Shown here piece by piece: positions 35,092 through 43,918 of a DNA stretch of 64,000 nt (the stretch's first letter is position 1; each line of letters begins with the position of its first letter). Source of the stretch: Brevinema andersonii (GTDB lineage: Bacteria; Spirochaetota; DYKD01); the NCBI GenBank assembly GCA_020722765.1, contig DYKD01000004.1, forward strand, positions 5,967-69,966, in the 5' to 3' direction. The position numbers were made by a program, and so were the translations under genes. A model generated the notes under the pieces. The model was not told where the DNA came from and did not search any database. It saw only the letters and a program-made list of their open reading frames with translations.

Positions 35092-37605
35092 TTAGCGCAA
35101 CGAAACAAATCTGATTTGGGGCTCTCTAGCAAGACCTTTAACCGCAATATAAATCGCGTCAATTAAATCAGCGGTAGTTAAGGGGAAGCTGACCATTTCA
35201 TTAATGAAATCGTTATGTAAATCACGACGTATTAACAGTTTGTGACACCGAATAAGGTTTGACAAGAATTCAACGCGAGATTCCTTTGAACCACCAGTCC
35301 TGACTTTCACAATCGGTAAAATCACATCTAATTCCTCTAAATATTCATGAAAATATGTTTGTAGCGCAAATGCTTCGATTTGAATAGCTATCGCGTGCGG
35401 AAATTTCTGGTAAAACGAAAGGACGATGTCGCGTTGATCGGCAAGCCTCAGATTTTTTCGTACCAAATATTCTAAAACGTACGCCCTTTGTGTGCCCCTT
35501 TCTTGGCCAACCGCAGCGATGGCAAAAGCGCTGTGTCTGTCAGTTTTTTCTAAGCCCGGAGCACACAAGTCAACCCCAATTAAAACATCTAAACGCTCAT
35601 AGGCTACTTCATGAGGCTCATAATATGAAAGATCAAAATCCTCAATTGTAATGTAATCCCCTCCGCCTGTAAAAGTCACGTCATTTTGGTATTGGAGACG
35701 AAAAACGTCTGGGCCGTACATAGCTTCGATCTGCTGCAACTTCTCGAGAGGAAACATCTCTTCCCAAAATGATGTGCCATCTGGATTAATTGCGGGCTGG
35801 ATAAGCGATCTCCAGCCCCCTTGCGACTCTTCGAGCTCTAGCAACTTGTGGTAAAGATCGTCACGATGATACGATGTGCCTATTACATGAGCAGCAGTTT
35901 CATGAGAAATGCTCAACGTAGGCATAGCAACAAACCTAAACCAATCCCAAATTTTTCGACGTAGGGAGGGAGAATCACGCGACTCAACATCAACTACATC
36001 ATCAAAAATAATAACGTCGAAGTGCTTACCAGCAAGAGTTGATCCAACGCCTAAAGCGGTGAACGTCGCCTCCGCCATCGACTGGCTTCTCATCAAAGTA
36101 ACTTCCACGTTGTTCCATTTCATTGCTTTGTCTGGCTGGATTAAATCCGGCCACACCGCACGAAGACGTTGGTTAGTTTCGAGAATGTTTTTAATTTTAC
36201 TGACGAAGCTGCTAGACAAAAGGGATGATTTTGAAATGATACCTATACGAATGTTGGGGTTACGCAACGCACGCCAAATCGAGTAGTAATGACCACACAC
36301 TGTTGAATTATGACTTATCGCACCGTTAGCTAGAAAGGTACCATCCATGGTAGATAGATCAACGGTTAGACCCTTCGTCTTGCGTACCGACTTCACATAC
36401 TGTAGGAAATGAGGGAAGCGGAATAAAAAAGTAAAGTTATACAGTTTGGGGACAATGTGAATGTTTTCTTTGACGAATCTCTCCGCCAATAACGGTTTGT
36501 CCTCGTAATTTTTTTGACAGTCTTTTTCGAGGCGAATTTTAATAATAGGCAAAACAAATGGGTCCCTCTGAATTTCTGCCGCTAACAGTCTCGCGAGCTC
36601 AGCAATCTGGCTCTCAGTATAATCACACCGATCAGTATGTCCACGGAGAAAGTTGTGAAAGCTTCTGCGAAGTTTAGCAGATTTCTGCAGTAGTTTATAT
36701 CCAATCCTCGTCAAGGGAAATCCCAAGTTTAAAAACCATTTCTGCACTTCGATCGCTTGTTGCTCGGTAAATTTAACATACTGATTATACCACCAAAAAG
36801 TGTGAGCAATTGTTCTTGTTGCAGATAGTGAGCACTCCCTAAGGCATACAGGTATTAGAGGGCTGTCGAAATTCCTGGATTTTAAGAAATCCAGGAACTT
36901 AGGCGGGATTGATTTCCACTCTTTGTGATTGAAAAATCTCCAAAGAGGGATCGCCATTTTCTGACGTGCTCTCGGTTGATGCCAGATCTTCTCCCAACCC
37001 TCTGGAAAGTTGAGCCAAAAGAATGCTAAAGCAGAATACCACAATGCGGGAGGAACGTTGAATGGATTATCAGAGCTGTCAACAAATTTCCGCCAATCAC
37101 ACCTAAACACGATTCTGTCATGTTCAGTAAGAAATCGGGCCTCACGAAACTTAAGATGAAACCCATTCCAAATCAGCCACCTATGTTCTGGGGTGCATCT
37201 TAAGACGTAGCCATCTTCGGTTTCGATTTCGAGTATATCATCAAGCCCATTAGAGTAAAGTTGTGTAGCCCTAGTCTCTCCCAGGCAAGACTCTAAGATG
37301 AAATCAGTTGAGGTCGTAAAAGGAAGGGTTGTTTCACAAGGAAGGGCTTCTTTGATATACTTTAGTCCCTGCGGTGTAGGAATTAAAGTATCGTCAGCGA
37401 CACACTTCCAAGACCCCCGAGGACCTAAAATTAAGGTCCTCGGGTGAGTCATTTGGAATTCGATCCACTGATTGTGGAATGGTTGCAGGACTGTATCTAG
37501 GAAAGCGGCACAAAAGAAATCAAACCTTTCTTCACCAGCTATGCGAAGAAGCTTTATTTCCTCCTTTTTTATGGGTGCAAGCTTAAACTTATTCAATGAA
37601 GTCAT
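35092..37605 (-). CDS. Terminase large subunit interrupted by an intein
   Basis: An 837-residue precursor. The mature protein would be about 471 residues: the ATPase Walker A GPRGSWK-ST is split by a 366-residue intein between Lys67 and Ser434, Walker B reads DVIIFDD, and the nuclease domain has LIGVDLCAPG with later acidic residues. It pumps and cuts DNA at the portal. It follows the kinase gene by a small overlap and precedes the portal gene. Without splicing the ATP site is broken, so packaging depends on the intein working. Confidence 0.92.
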   Translation of the reverse strand: MTSLNKFKLAPIKKEEIKLLRIAGEERFDFFCAAFLDTVLQPFHNQWIEFQMTHPRTLILGPRGSWKCVADDTLIPTPQGLKYIKEALPCETTLPFTTSTDFILESCLGETRATQLYSNGLDDILEIETEDGYVLRCTPEHRWLIWNGFHLKFREARFLTEHDRIVFRCDWRKFVDSSDNPFNVPPALWYSALAFFWLNFPEGWEKIWHQPRARQKMAIPLWRFFNHKEWKSIPPKFLDFLKSRNFDSPLIPVCLRECSLSATRTIAHTFWWYNQYVKFTEQQAIEVQKWFLNLGFPLTRIGYKLLQKSAKLRRSFHNFLRGHTDRCDYTESQIAELARLLAAEIQRDPFVLPIIKIRLEKDCQKNYEDKPLLAERFVKENIHIVPKLYNFTFLFRFPHFLQYVKSVRKTKGLTVDLSTMDGTFLANGAISHNSTVCGHYYSIWRALRNPNIRIGIISKSSLLSSSFVSKIKNILETNQRLRAVWPDLIQPDKAMKWNNVEVTLMRSQSMAEATFTALGVGSTLAGKHFDVIIFDDVVDVESRDSPSLRRKIWDWFRFVAMPTLSISHETAAHVIGTSYHRDDLYHKLLELEESQGGWRSLIQPAINPDGTSFWEEMFPLEKLQQIEAMYGPDVFRLQYQNDVTFTGGGDYITIEDFDLSYYEPHEVAYERLDVLIGVDLCAPGLEKTDRHSAFAIAAVGQERGTQRAYVLEYLVRKNLRLADQRDIVLSFYQKFPHAIAIQIEAFALQTYFHEYLEELDVILPIVKVRTGGSKESRVEFLSNLIRCHKLLIRRDLHNDFINEMVSFPLTTADLIDAIYIAVKGLAREPQIRFVSLR
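36307..37404 (-). mobile_element. Intein in the large terminase Walker A motif
   Basis: The element covers residues 68-433. It begins with Cys and block A (CVADDTLIPT), has a block B-like sequence ending in CTPEHRW, and ends FLANGAISHN before extein Ser, the standard HN/Ser splice junction. The middle 200 residues show only weak similarity to a LAGLIDADG endonuclease (ALAFFWLNFPEG, VQKWFLNLGFP), so the homing part may be decayed. Length counted from the sequence is 366 residues. Confidence 0.9.
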
Positions 37606-38176
37606 TTGTGTGCAATACCCAAATCACTTCATCAATGCGGTCCTGCAAATCAACGGATTGAATAATGTGAAATGGTAGATGCAAGTCACATAACATCCCC
37701 AATATTATGTAGTGCATCATAGTTGCATTGTATTGTAATGTATTACGCACCCCATCATCCTCGATCGCAAATCGCCCAGTAGGAACGAAGAAATGGAAGT
37801 GATACATTAAACGTGCGTAATCCACACACGCTTGATAATACTGTTTGAGAAAGTCCTGCGACTTGCTTTCTCTCCCTAAACTACTCAATGTGTAGCTGAA
37901 CATGTCAATCGAAGTGCGGTCGGCAAGAAAGGGGGCTTGAATGAACTTCTCTTCCATCGACTTCTTTTCAAACAACCTTTTTTGGAACTTAAGCGCCAAA
38001 TCAGCATCAGTACCAAAAGTTGGTGGAGTCGCTAAGCCCATACCCTTTAACACGTCACGTACCACGCCTAGCACTGCTGGTACCTCCAATTGCCTACTGA
38101 CTTCTTTGACTAACGTCGTCTTACCAGTACCCTCCGCACCTGAAAATCCAATTCCGAGTTTCCACTTAATCTTCAT
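37589..38176 (-). CDS. P-loop kinase of the NadR/AAA_28 type
   Basis: A 195-residue protein with Walker A GAEGTGKTT at 13-21, a DRTSIDMFSY segment like the LID/DR motif of nucleoside kinases, and a helical C-terminus. The family includes NadR-type ribosylnicotinamide kinases and many phage (deoxy)nucleotide kinases. It lies between the small and large terminase genes and overlaps both, an unusual position for a metabolic kinase. Substrate is not visible from sequence; a nucleotide or modified-base kinase is possible. Confidence 0.7.
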   Translation of the reverse strand: MKIKWKLGIGFSGAEGTGKTTLVKEVSRQLEVPAVLGVVRDVLKGMGLATPPTFGTDADLALKFQKRLFEKKSMEEKFIQAPFLADRTSIDMFSYTLSSLGRESKSQDFLKQYYQACVDYARLMYHFHFFVPTGRFAIEDDGVRNTLQYNATMMHYIILGMLCDLHLPFHIIQSVDLQDRIDEVIWVLHTNDFIE

Positions 38177-38741
38177 AAACGCTTCCTTTCCCTCCCAGAG
38201 TTTCTTCGAGAACCGTCGCGATATGTGCAGGTTCTGGAGTCTTACGATTAGCGGCCTTCATGAATTCATTGACAAACTTATTAACATCAACACGACCCTT
38301 TAATTTGAAGAATTCTAATGAGTTATCGCCCTCCTCTTGACCAAACCCATACGCTCGTTTGAGTTCAAGGATCAATCTTAGTGTTTCTAACAACTCTCTC
38401 CAGGTTTTTGGCCTTAATTGTGATACGTTAAGAGAATCACCCACGATTTTTTCAAGTACAGCAATGATTTGTTGTGCTGTTAAAGCTGGCTGCAATTCGT
38501 CAACAACCGCATCCACAACCGCATCTACGACCTGAGATGAAACCGCTTGTGGAACCGACACTTGCATCTTTTTCTTAAAATCAACCCAAGAATGGTATCC
38601 ACAAGTGCACTTACAATTTTTTGATTTCCAATACTTTAAAGTATTAGGGCTGACGTTCAGCTTAATGGCGATTGATTCAAGAGACATCCCTTGACAATAC
38701 ATTTCAAATGCTGTTTTGTGTAATTCAACGGTTGGCGTCAT
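38166..38741 (-). CDS. Putative terminase small subunit
   Basis: A 191-residue protein whose first 45 residues form a helix-turn-helix (AFEMYCQGMSLESIAIKLNVS, then TLKYWKS), followed by CKCTCGYHSW and a long helical region. A DNA-binding N-terminus two genes upstream of the large terminase is the normal make-up of a small terminase, which recognises packaging DNA. The Cys-rich segment may hold a zinc ion, which is uncommon in small terminases. The start follows AAGGAG; the end overlaps the kinase gene. Confidence 0.65.
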   Translation of the reverse strand: MTPTVELHKTAFEMYCQGMSLESIAIKLNVSPNTLKYWKSKNCKCTCGYHSWVDFKKKMQVSVPQAVSSQVVDAVVDAVVDELQPALTAQQIIAVLEKIVGDSLNVSQLRPKTWRELLETLRLILELKRAYGFGQEEGDNSLEFFKLKGRVDVNKFVNEFMKAANRKTPEPAHIATVLEETLGGKGSVYED

Positions 38742-38768
38742 CAGAAAGTTTTCTACTCCTTAAAACAC

Positions 38769-38999
38769 CTATCCATCTAGCTGGGCTAAACTAACACCGA
38801 AAATGATCGTTGCTTCCTTAGCACTACAACAATTATCACTTAGAAGAGTGTCACCAACATTCACAATATATGAAATCTTAGTCGCAGGGCACCTTAAAAA
38901 CACGTAATCCTGTTTGCGAGATACATTAAGCTCCTCATGCACCTCACCACAGAACGGACAAAGCCATTTGTAAAACCTGCTGAAATTCGCGTCGAGTAT
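38769..38999 (-). CDS. Small zinc-finger protein with a possible AUA start
   Basis: After the RecA stop a perfect AAGGAGG site is followed eight bases later by ATA at 38999, which opens an uninterrupted frame of 76 codons. It encodes CPFC near residue 14, RCP near residue 34 and a CC pair near residue 60, a zinc-binding pattern. No ATG, GTG or TTG occurs in this frame until after the first Cys pair. I infer an AUA start, as known for some tightly controlled bacterial genes. A sequence error or true pseudogene is the alternative. Confidence 0.5.
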   Translation of the reverse strand: MLDANFSRFYKWLCPFCGEVHEELNVSRKQDYVFLRCPATKISYIVNVGDTLLSDNCCSAKEATIIFGVSLAQLDG

Positions 39000-39020
39000 A
39001 GATTGTGCCTCCTTTATGGA

Positions 39021-40049
39021 TCACTCAACCGTCGTGTCATCCTCTTCCTCACTAACGCCTATTACCTCACTACTGTCTACGCTTAGATCAAGGGTTTTCG
39101 CCATCGCCTCCGCCACCCATGAATCAACTTGTTCACGATGCGCCTCATAGTATTCCCTAAATGAAGACGATTGAAACTTACCACCTAAAGGGTCGGTATA
39201 CCATCCGCCTTTCTTTACTAAAATGTTAGCTTGTGTTAAAACATCAAGCATCGGCGTTATAGAATCGATACCAGAATCAAAGCGGATGATAAACTGGCAT
39301 TCTCGCAAAGGAGGGGCTAACTTATTACGAAGGATTTTGGCTTTGCATTTAATACCAACAGTAGTTTGCCCTTGCTTAACATATGCCATCCTAGCAACTT
39401 GGATAATCAATGGCGAATGGAACGTCGTTGGTTGCTTTGCAAGCCAGGTTAAAGGACTGCCATATCCCATTGTCATGATTTTTGTGCGTGGTTGATGAAC
39501 TAAGATTAAGGCGCAACGACTTTTAGCTAAAGGTAATGTAATTCTACGAAAAGCGAAACTTAAATACCTCGCATGGGTTCCCGGCTTGAGAGACTCTCCA
39601 GCTCGTAAACTTAAATCGGACTCACTTGCTAAAGCAGAGCACGTATCAAGTGCGATGCATGCTAAACGTTTTGGATCCTTCTTGAGAGTATCTAATACTT
39701 TCTCGATTAGAGGTACAATATCCTCGAGCTGGACATCTTCGAACTTGATAAGAGAGTCAACATCAAGCCCGATCAGCTTTGCACGTTCAGTTTCTAGTGA
39801 AACCTCACTATCAATTAGGATCGCAAGACCTCCTACCTTTTGGACCTGAGTTAGGATGGAGTAAACAAGCGAACTTTTGCCTACCCCAGGCTCTCCCACT
39901 ATACTAGTAGGACGCCCTACTGGGATTCCACCTCTACCAGTAGCAAGGTCGAGAGTAAAGACCCCCGTTGGAATAAACTCTTTAATGTTGGCGAGACATT
40001 CAGGGGAATTTACATCGACAGCCCCAAGCTCTTTACGAAAGTCAATCAT
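39021..40049 (-). CDS. RecA/UvsX-type recombinase
   Basis: A 342-residue protein with Walker A GEPGVGKS at 52-59, Walker B ALDTCSAL near 130, and HQPRTK near 185, the order of RecA core motifs. It lacks the long C-terminal domain of bacterial RecA and ends in an acidic tail, as in phage UvsX. It would coat single-stranded DNA and drive strand exchange. The gp32-like and UvsY-like genes lie just upstream, so a T4-style recombination set is likely. Confidence 0.9.
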   Translation of the reverse strand: MIDFRKELGAVDVNSPECLANIKEFIPTGVFTLDLATGRGGIPVGRPTSIVGEPGVGKSSLVYSILTQVQKVGGLAILIDSEVSLETERAKLIGLDVDSLIKFEDVQLEDIVPLIEKVLDTLKKDPKRLACIALDTCSALASESDLSLRAGESLKPGTHARYLSFAFRRITLPLAKSRCALILVHQPRTKIMTMGYGSPLTWLAKQPTTFHSPLIIQVARMAYVKQGQTTVGIKCKAKILRNKLAPPLRECQFIIRFDSGIDSITPMLDVLTQANILVKKGGWYTDPLGGKFQSSSFREYYEAHREQVDSWVAEAMAKTLDLSVDSSEVIGVSEEEDDTTVE

Positions 40050-40101
40050 TTAACATTCCTTCACTGCAATCACTGCAACGAGGTGTATATCAAACCAAAA
40101 T

Positions 40102-40137
40102 CTGAAGGTAGGCACCCGTTATGGTGCCTACCTTCAG
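40102..40137 (-). terminator. Strong terminator hairpin before recA
   Basis: A 15-base-pair inverted repeat (CTGAAGGTAGGCACC and its complement) with a six-base loop. On the transcribed strand it is followed by ATTTTGGTTTG. It lies between the gp32-like gene stop and the recA start, so it could limit read-through from the upstream operon. Confidence 0.75.
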
Positions 40138-40160
40138 CTGTGTTATTAAGATGTTAATAC

Positions 40161-40937
40161 CTACTGAAGATCGTCAAGATCAACTTCCTCGGCCGCAACA
40201 CTTGCGGCTAGCCTCCTCAGCTCCTCATTCACTTGTGTACCAGATTTCTCAAGAGATGTCTGAGGATTGGCTCTACCTTCGATTTGCTTGACGAGCTCGG
40301 GCGGAAATAAAGCCTTTTGCTCTTCATACGTTTTAATTTGGTCCTTAGCGATCGCATCAAGGTCGTGCATTTGACCAAGTAAGTCTTTGCTCGCGATAGC
40401 AGAAGGGTTACGCTCGAGGCGAACGTTATACCTGTTACCAGGGTTTTTTGTAATAACTACATTAAACCCTTCATCAGGATCAACGAAATTTTCGCCGCTT
40501 ACATAAAGTTGAAACACTTGCCCGAACACAGTAAAACTTAAAGGCAAGATTTTAACGACAGGTTCTCTCGCATGGACATCATAAGCGTTGACCCAGAAAA
40601 TACGGCTCACTTTCATCAACCGAGCCGCCTCCTGATCTTCTTTGCTGGGTGACATCGACAAGAAAGCGATCGCCTCATCGACAAAACACTTGAGGTTGGG
40701 GTCCTCGCTGCGGCTACAGATGACAACACGATTCCGATCTCCGCCACCCACTCTAAAATGATTTCTCACTTCGCGGAACCATAAGCCACCCTCTCGCGAA
40801 GACGGTAAAATACGAACAGTGTTTACCCCATCTGGGAGCTTCATGAAACGTCCTTCGACCGCGGCACGAACATCAGCTAGTTTGCGCAAGCTCTCAGGAT
40901 CCAGTTTCTCTTTCAGTGTGTCCAAGAAATTTGCCAT
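40161..40937 (-). CDS. gp32-like single-stranded DNA-binding protein
   Basis: A 258-residue protein with an N-terminal LDTLKEKLDPESL, then INTVRILP-like (VNTVRILPSS), and an OB-like core with Cys residues (VICSRSEDPNLKCFVDEA) that may hold zinc as in T4 gp32. It ends in an acidic tail, EEVDLDDLQ, the usual protein-interaction tail of such proteins. It would protect single-stranded DNA and recruit replication and recombination factors. The AAAGGAGG site precedes the ATG; recA follows after a terminator. Confidence 0.78.
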   Translation of the reverse strand: MANFLDTLKEKLDPESLRKLADVRAAVEGRFMKLPDGVNTVRILPSSREGGLWFREVRNHFRVGGGDRNRVVICSRSEDPNLKCFVDEAIAFLSMSPSKEDQEAARLMKVSRIFWVNAYDVHAREPVVKILPLSFTVFGQVFQLYVSGENFVDPDEGFNVVITKNPGNRYNVRLERNPSAIASKDLLGQMHDLDAIAKDQIKTYEEQKALFPPELVKQIEGRANPQTSLEKSGTQVNEELRRLAASVAAEEVDLDDLQ

Positions 40938-40974
40938 ACAGTCCTCCTTTTACCAGTCACGTTGTTTTGTTTTT

Positions 40975-41436
40975 TTACCAGTCATGCTGTTCATAAGCTA
41001 ACTGTTTTCTTTGTGCAATTGCGAGATTAACAAGTCCATCACGTTTAAACCATAAGCTAGTCGTTATAGACGCGATTAAATCCGTTATATAAATTAAGCG
41101 TGATAGCTTATCATTTAATTTAGCATATTCTTCGTTGTCTTGCAACGCTATTTCCACAATTCTATTAGAAACATATGAAGTATTTTTCGCGGCCTTGACA
41201 AGTGTAGGGCCTGCAACCCTTCTCATTTCACGTTCGATGCCGCGTTTGTGAAACTCAAGATCAGCTTTTTGCGCGAGCCAATATTGAGCAATCGCGGGCA
41301 ACGTCTCCAAATCTGAACTGGTCTCGACGATCGATGCGTCCTTCTTGAGTGCTTCCTTTAAGTCCTGCGCCTTCTCAAGAAACTCAACATCGCTCAATTC
41401 AAGACTGCCAACTAATTCATGGACGATGTTTTTCAT
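40975..41436 (-). CDS. UvsY-like recombination mediator
   Basis: A 153-residue protein from the ATG at 41436, which overlaps the end of QueC by 20 bases; a longer frame to 41469 exists. It is mostly helical with a WLAQKADLEFHKRGIEREM pattern and a later WFKRDGLVNLAI, similar in layout to T4 UvsY and its relatives, which load the recombinase on coated single-stranded DNA. The family has few fixed residues, so I rely mainly on its size, helical content and place next to gp32-like and RecA/UvsX genes. Confidence 0.55.
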   Translation of the reverse strand: MKNIVHELVGSLELSDVEFLEKAQDLKEALKKDASIVETSSDLETLPAIAQYWLAQKADLEFHKRGIEREMRRVAGPTLVKAAKNTSYVSNRIVEIALQDNEEYAKLNDKLSRLIYITDLIASITTSLWFKRDGLVNLAIAQRKQLAYEQHDW

Positions 41437-43186
41437 AAGCAATAGGATCCCTTGCGTTATTAAGGTCAAATGCTTCTAAACGCTCAACACAACTACCACA
41501 TCTTCCACAAGCGAGTTCACCGCCTTTATAACAAGTCCAAGTCAAAGCGTATGGCACGCCGATAGACAACCCTCTCCTTAGAATTTCCGTTTTGTCAATG
41601 TCAATAAAAGGTGCCCAGATTTCAACGGGATAGTAATGACCAATCTTGAAGACTTCTCGCAGCGCATCTACATATTCTTTTCTACAATCAGGGTAAATAC
41701 TATTGCTGACGAGAAGTCCAGAGCCTGACCCTGCCACGAAATTATGATTCTCATCAACCTCGAGGTCAAATACAAAGGCGGGCTCATCTTCGACAATGTC
41801 AATGATTTCAACCATCCTTGATTCCCCAAAGGCGTTCATACTCTTTTTGAAGTCCTTTCTGCAAGAAATATAAAAAATGCCTTGGGAGTTTACATTGACT
41901 CCTACAGAGAAGCCCAAAACAGTACAAAGCCAGCAAACTTGCTCCTTCAAGGAGGGGGATTTAGTAACAAATTGAAATCCGGATTCTGTCGTTTGGCAAC
42001 CATCCCCTTTTATTAAAGTTTCAAGGAGTACTTGAAAGTTTATTTGCAGGCTGGTGAACTCGGCTGGAATTTCTTTCACTTCAGCTCGATTTCCACACAT
42101 TCGGAAAACGTTAGTAGTAGGACCTGAGAACCAAATCATGTCTGGTCCTTCAGTAGGCCGAAAACCCCAAGCTTTGGCCACCGAAAGAATTTCTTCAAAA
42201 TTACCTGGATTTTTTTCCTTACTTTGACTGATTCCAACACGAAAAGAATTCGCGCGTGGATCTGTTCCACTCCCAATGTTACCCTCAGTTAAATACCATG
42301 CTAATAACTTTGTGAAGTCGGTGCGACTGACATAACGGGACACCTTATTAGTTTCTTTAAACCAAATGTGTTTATCGTCATAATCGAGCTGCTTGTGGTC
42401 AGGGCAAAATTGGAGTAGGTCAATAGACTCATTCGAGGAAGTTTCAAAACCATCCAATAAACCAGGGAACCCCCGAGCGGGGGTAAGAAGCCAATCACCA
42501 ATCTTTAAATCTCTCGCCGGAATTTCCTCGACTGTTTTTTTCCAACCCCTGTGTTGATGGAAATCGGACCGAATTACGCGAAACACCTTATGGTTAGAGG
42601 TCAACCGCAAATTACGGCCACCTCTAACCACCAAAGACAAAATGTCACTTCGCAACCCCACATCAACTTTTCTTAACACCTTTCGAAACGATAGTTCTCC
42701 CGTCGAAAGATTTTGTGAAAGCACAAAATCGCCTTCTTGCAAATCAATCACTTTCTTCTTACCCTTTTCGGTTGTCACCCACTCATCATGGGGAATGCAA
42801 TGGTCACCTGCGTGGGCTGCGAATGAGACGGTGTCAAAGCCTATACTTGTTGCGTATCCATACGCGATACTTAACATAATCGTATTACGTCCAGGCACAA
42901 CGGTGGTCCTCATGGTTTCATCTCTATAATGCCCCTCAGGTACCGCAATTTGTGGGGTAGTTAAAGCCGAACCTTGAAGCAAGGCGGCTACTTTTGGCAT
43001 CTCGAGGACTATGTGGCCCACCTTGTAAAACTTGCTAAGAGCAGACGCACATTGCAACTCTTTGCCGTGACGTTGCCCATAAAACACCGATAAAGTCGTT
43101 ACTTGCTCAAATGTTTGCCTCGCGAATGCCAGCAAAGTTGCTGAATCCATTCCACCGCTTAACAATACTACACACTTCTTCCCCAT
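41417..43186 (-). CDS. queC: QueC, 7-cyano-7-deazaguanine synthase, with intein
   Basis: A 589-residue precursor from the ATG at 43186, which follows AGGAGG; an upstream in-frame extension overlaps the vWA gene. The mature enzyme of about 223 residues has the PP-loop SGGMDS near residue 10, the PGRNTIML signature near 98 and a zinc site CYKGGELACGRCGSC at the end. It turns 7-carboxy-7-deazaguanine into preQ0 using ATP and ammonia. A 366-residue intein splits the conserved AGDH-S-IYPDCR site. With FolE and QueD here it would supply 7-deazaguanine, most likely for DNA. Confidence 0.93.
   Translation of the reverse strand: MGKKCVVLLSGGMDSATLLAFARQTFEQVTTLSVFYGQRHGKELQCASALSKFYKVGHIVLEMPKVAALLQGSALTTPQIAVPEGHYRDETMRTTVVPGRNTIMLSIAYGYATSIGFDTVSFAAHAGDHCIPHDEWVTTEKGKKKVIDLQEGDFVLSQNLSTGELSFRKVLRKVDVGLRSDILSLVVRGGRNLRLTSNHKVFRVIRSDFHQHRGWKKTVEEIPARDLKIGDWLLTPARGFPGLLDGFETSSNESIDLLQFCPDHKQLDYDDKHIWFKETNKVSRYVSRTDFTKLLAWYLTEGNIGSGTDPRANSFRVGISQSKEKNPGNFEEILSVAKAWGFRPTEGPDMIWFSGPTTNVFRMCGNRAEVKEIPAEFTSLQINFQVLLETLIKGDGCQTTESGFQFVTKSPSLKEQVCWLCTVLGFSVGVNVNSQGIFYISCRKDFKKSMNAFGESRMVEIIDIVEDEPAFVFDLEVDENHNFVAGSGSGLLVSNSIYPDCRKEYVDALREVFKIGHYYPVEIWAPFIDIDKTEILRRGLSIGVPYALTWTCYKGGELACGRCGSCVERLEAFDLNNARDPIAYEKHRP
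41702..42799 (-). mobile_element. LAGLIDADG intein in QueC
   Basis: The element starts with Cys after AGDH (residue 130 of the precursor) and ends GLLVSN before Ser of IYPDC. It has block A, a block B LTSNHKVFRV, two LAGLIDADG motifs (LLAWYLTEGNIG and LLETLIKGDGCQ) and block F with FDLEVDENHNFVAG. The endonuclease motifs look intact. The penultimate residue is Ser instead of the usual His. It is 366 residues long, the same length as the terminase intein, which seems accidental because their sequences differ. Confidence 0.93.
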
Positions 43187-43196
43187 AAAGACCTCC

Positions 43197-43835
43197 TCAA
43201 GCGGTAACTTCCGATTTCGTTTCTGTACCACTGAAACAACAATCACCACCGTTGCGATATGCTGTGACACACTCACTCATCGCAGCGAAACCATTTCTGA
43301 CTCCTTCCCCTGAATGATAAAATGAGTGAGTATGTGCCCAAGGAATCCCATACAACCGTATAGCGTCTGTAATTGCTTCCTTACTTGAAGACAAGAACAG
43401 AAACTGCCAGTTGTACTTTGTTTCTTGGTGACTTATCATATCGAAAATGTGTGACCGATGAAATTCAACGCTCGAGTTCTCCTGTCCGTCAGTAATGATG
43501 GCAAAAATGACTCGACTAGGCCGACACCGTTCAGGCATTTCTGCAAGGCGATGGCCGACCGAAATAATAGTCCGACCTATTGCATCGAGTAATGCAGTCG
43601 AGCCTCGTGGTTGATAAGACCCAACAGTTAGAAGCGGAACCACTTCAATAGGCTTAAAATCATAAAGCATTTCAAACTCGTGGTCGAACTGTACAAAGGT
43701 CACGGTCGCTTTTCCGCGAATGATCTTTTGCTCATTAATGAAGTTATTGAAACCTTTAACCGCATCACTCTTGACCGGCCACATCGACCCTGAACGATCG
43801 AGTACTACAACTAAATGAGTGTAATTTGGATCCAT
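43197..43835 (-). CDS. Stand-alone von Willebrand A domain protein
   Basis: A 212-residue protein made of a vWA domain only. It carries the metal-ion site DRSGSM at 13-18, a Thr in RGSTALL and TDGQENSS near 115. Such domains bind partners through a bound metal ion. It is close to the Ro60 gene, which has its own vWA domain, and just upstream of QueC. No enzyme role is visible; a scaffold or complex-assembly part is likely. Confidence 0.85.
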   Translation of the reverse strand: MDPNYTHLVVVLDRSGSMWPVKSDAVKGFNNFINEQKIIRGKATVTFVQFDHEFEMLYDFKPIEVVPLLTVGSYQPRGSTALLDAIGRTIISVGHRLAEMPERCRPSRVIFAIITDGQENSSVEFHRSHIFDMISHQETKYNWQFLFLSSSKEAITDAIRLYGIPWAHTHSFYHSGEGVRNGFAAMSECVTAYRNGGDCCFSGTETKSEVTA

Positions 43836-43918
43836 TCATAACTCCTTTCTATCCAACCTTTATCCAAAAGCAAGAAAACAAACCAAGTGAAAGGGTGTAA
43901 ACACGAATTATTACCCAA

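Noticed and set aside
35909-36286. 125-codon plus-strand frame
   Set aside because: It lies opposite the conserved terminase ATPase region and has no start signal.
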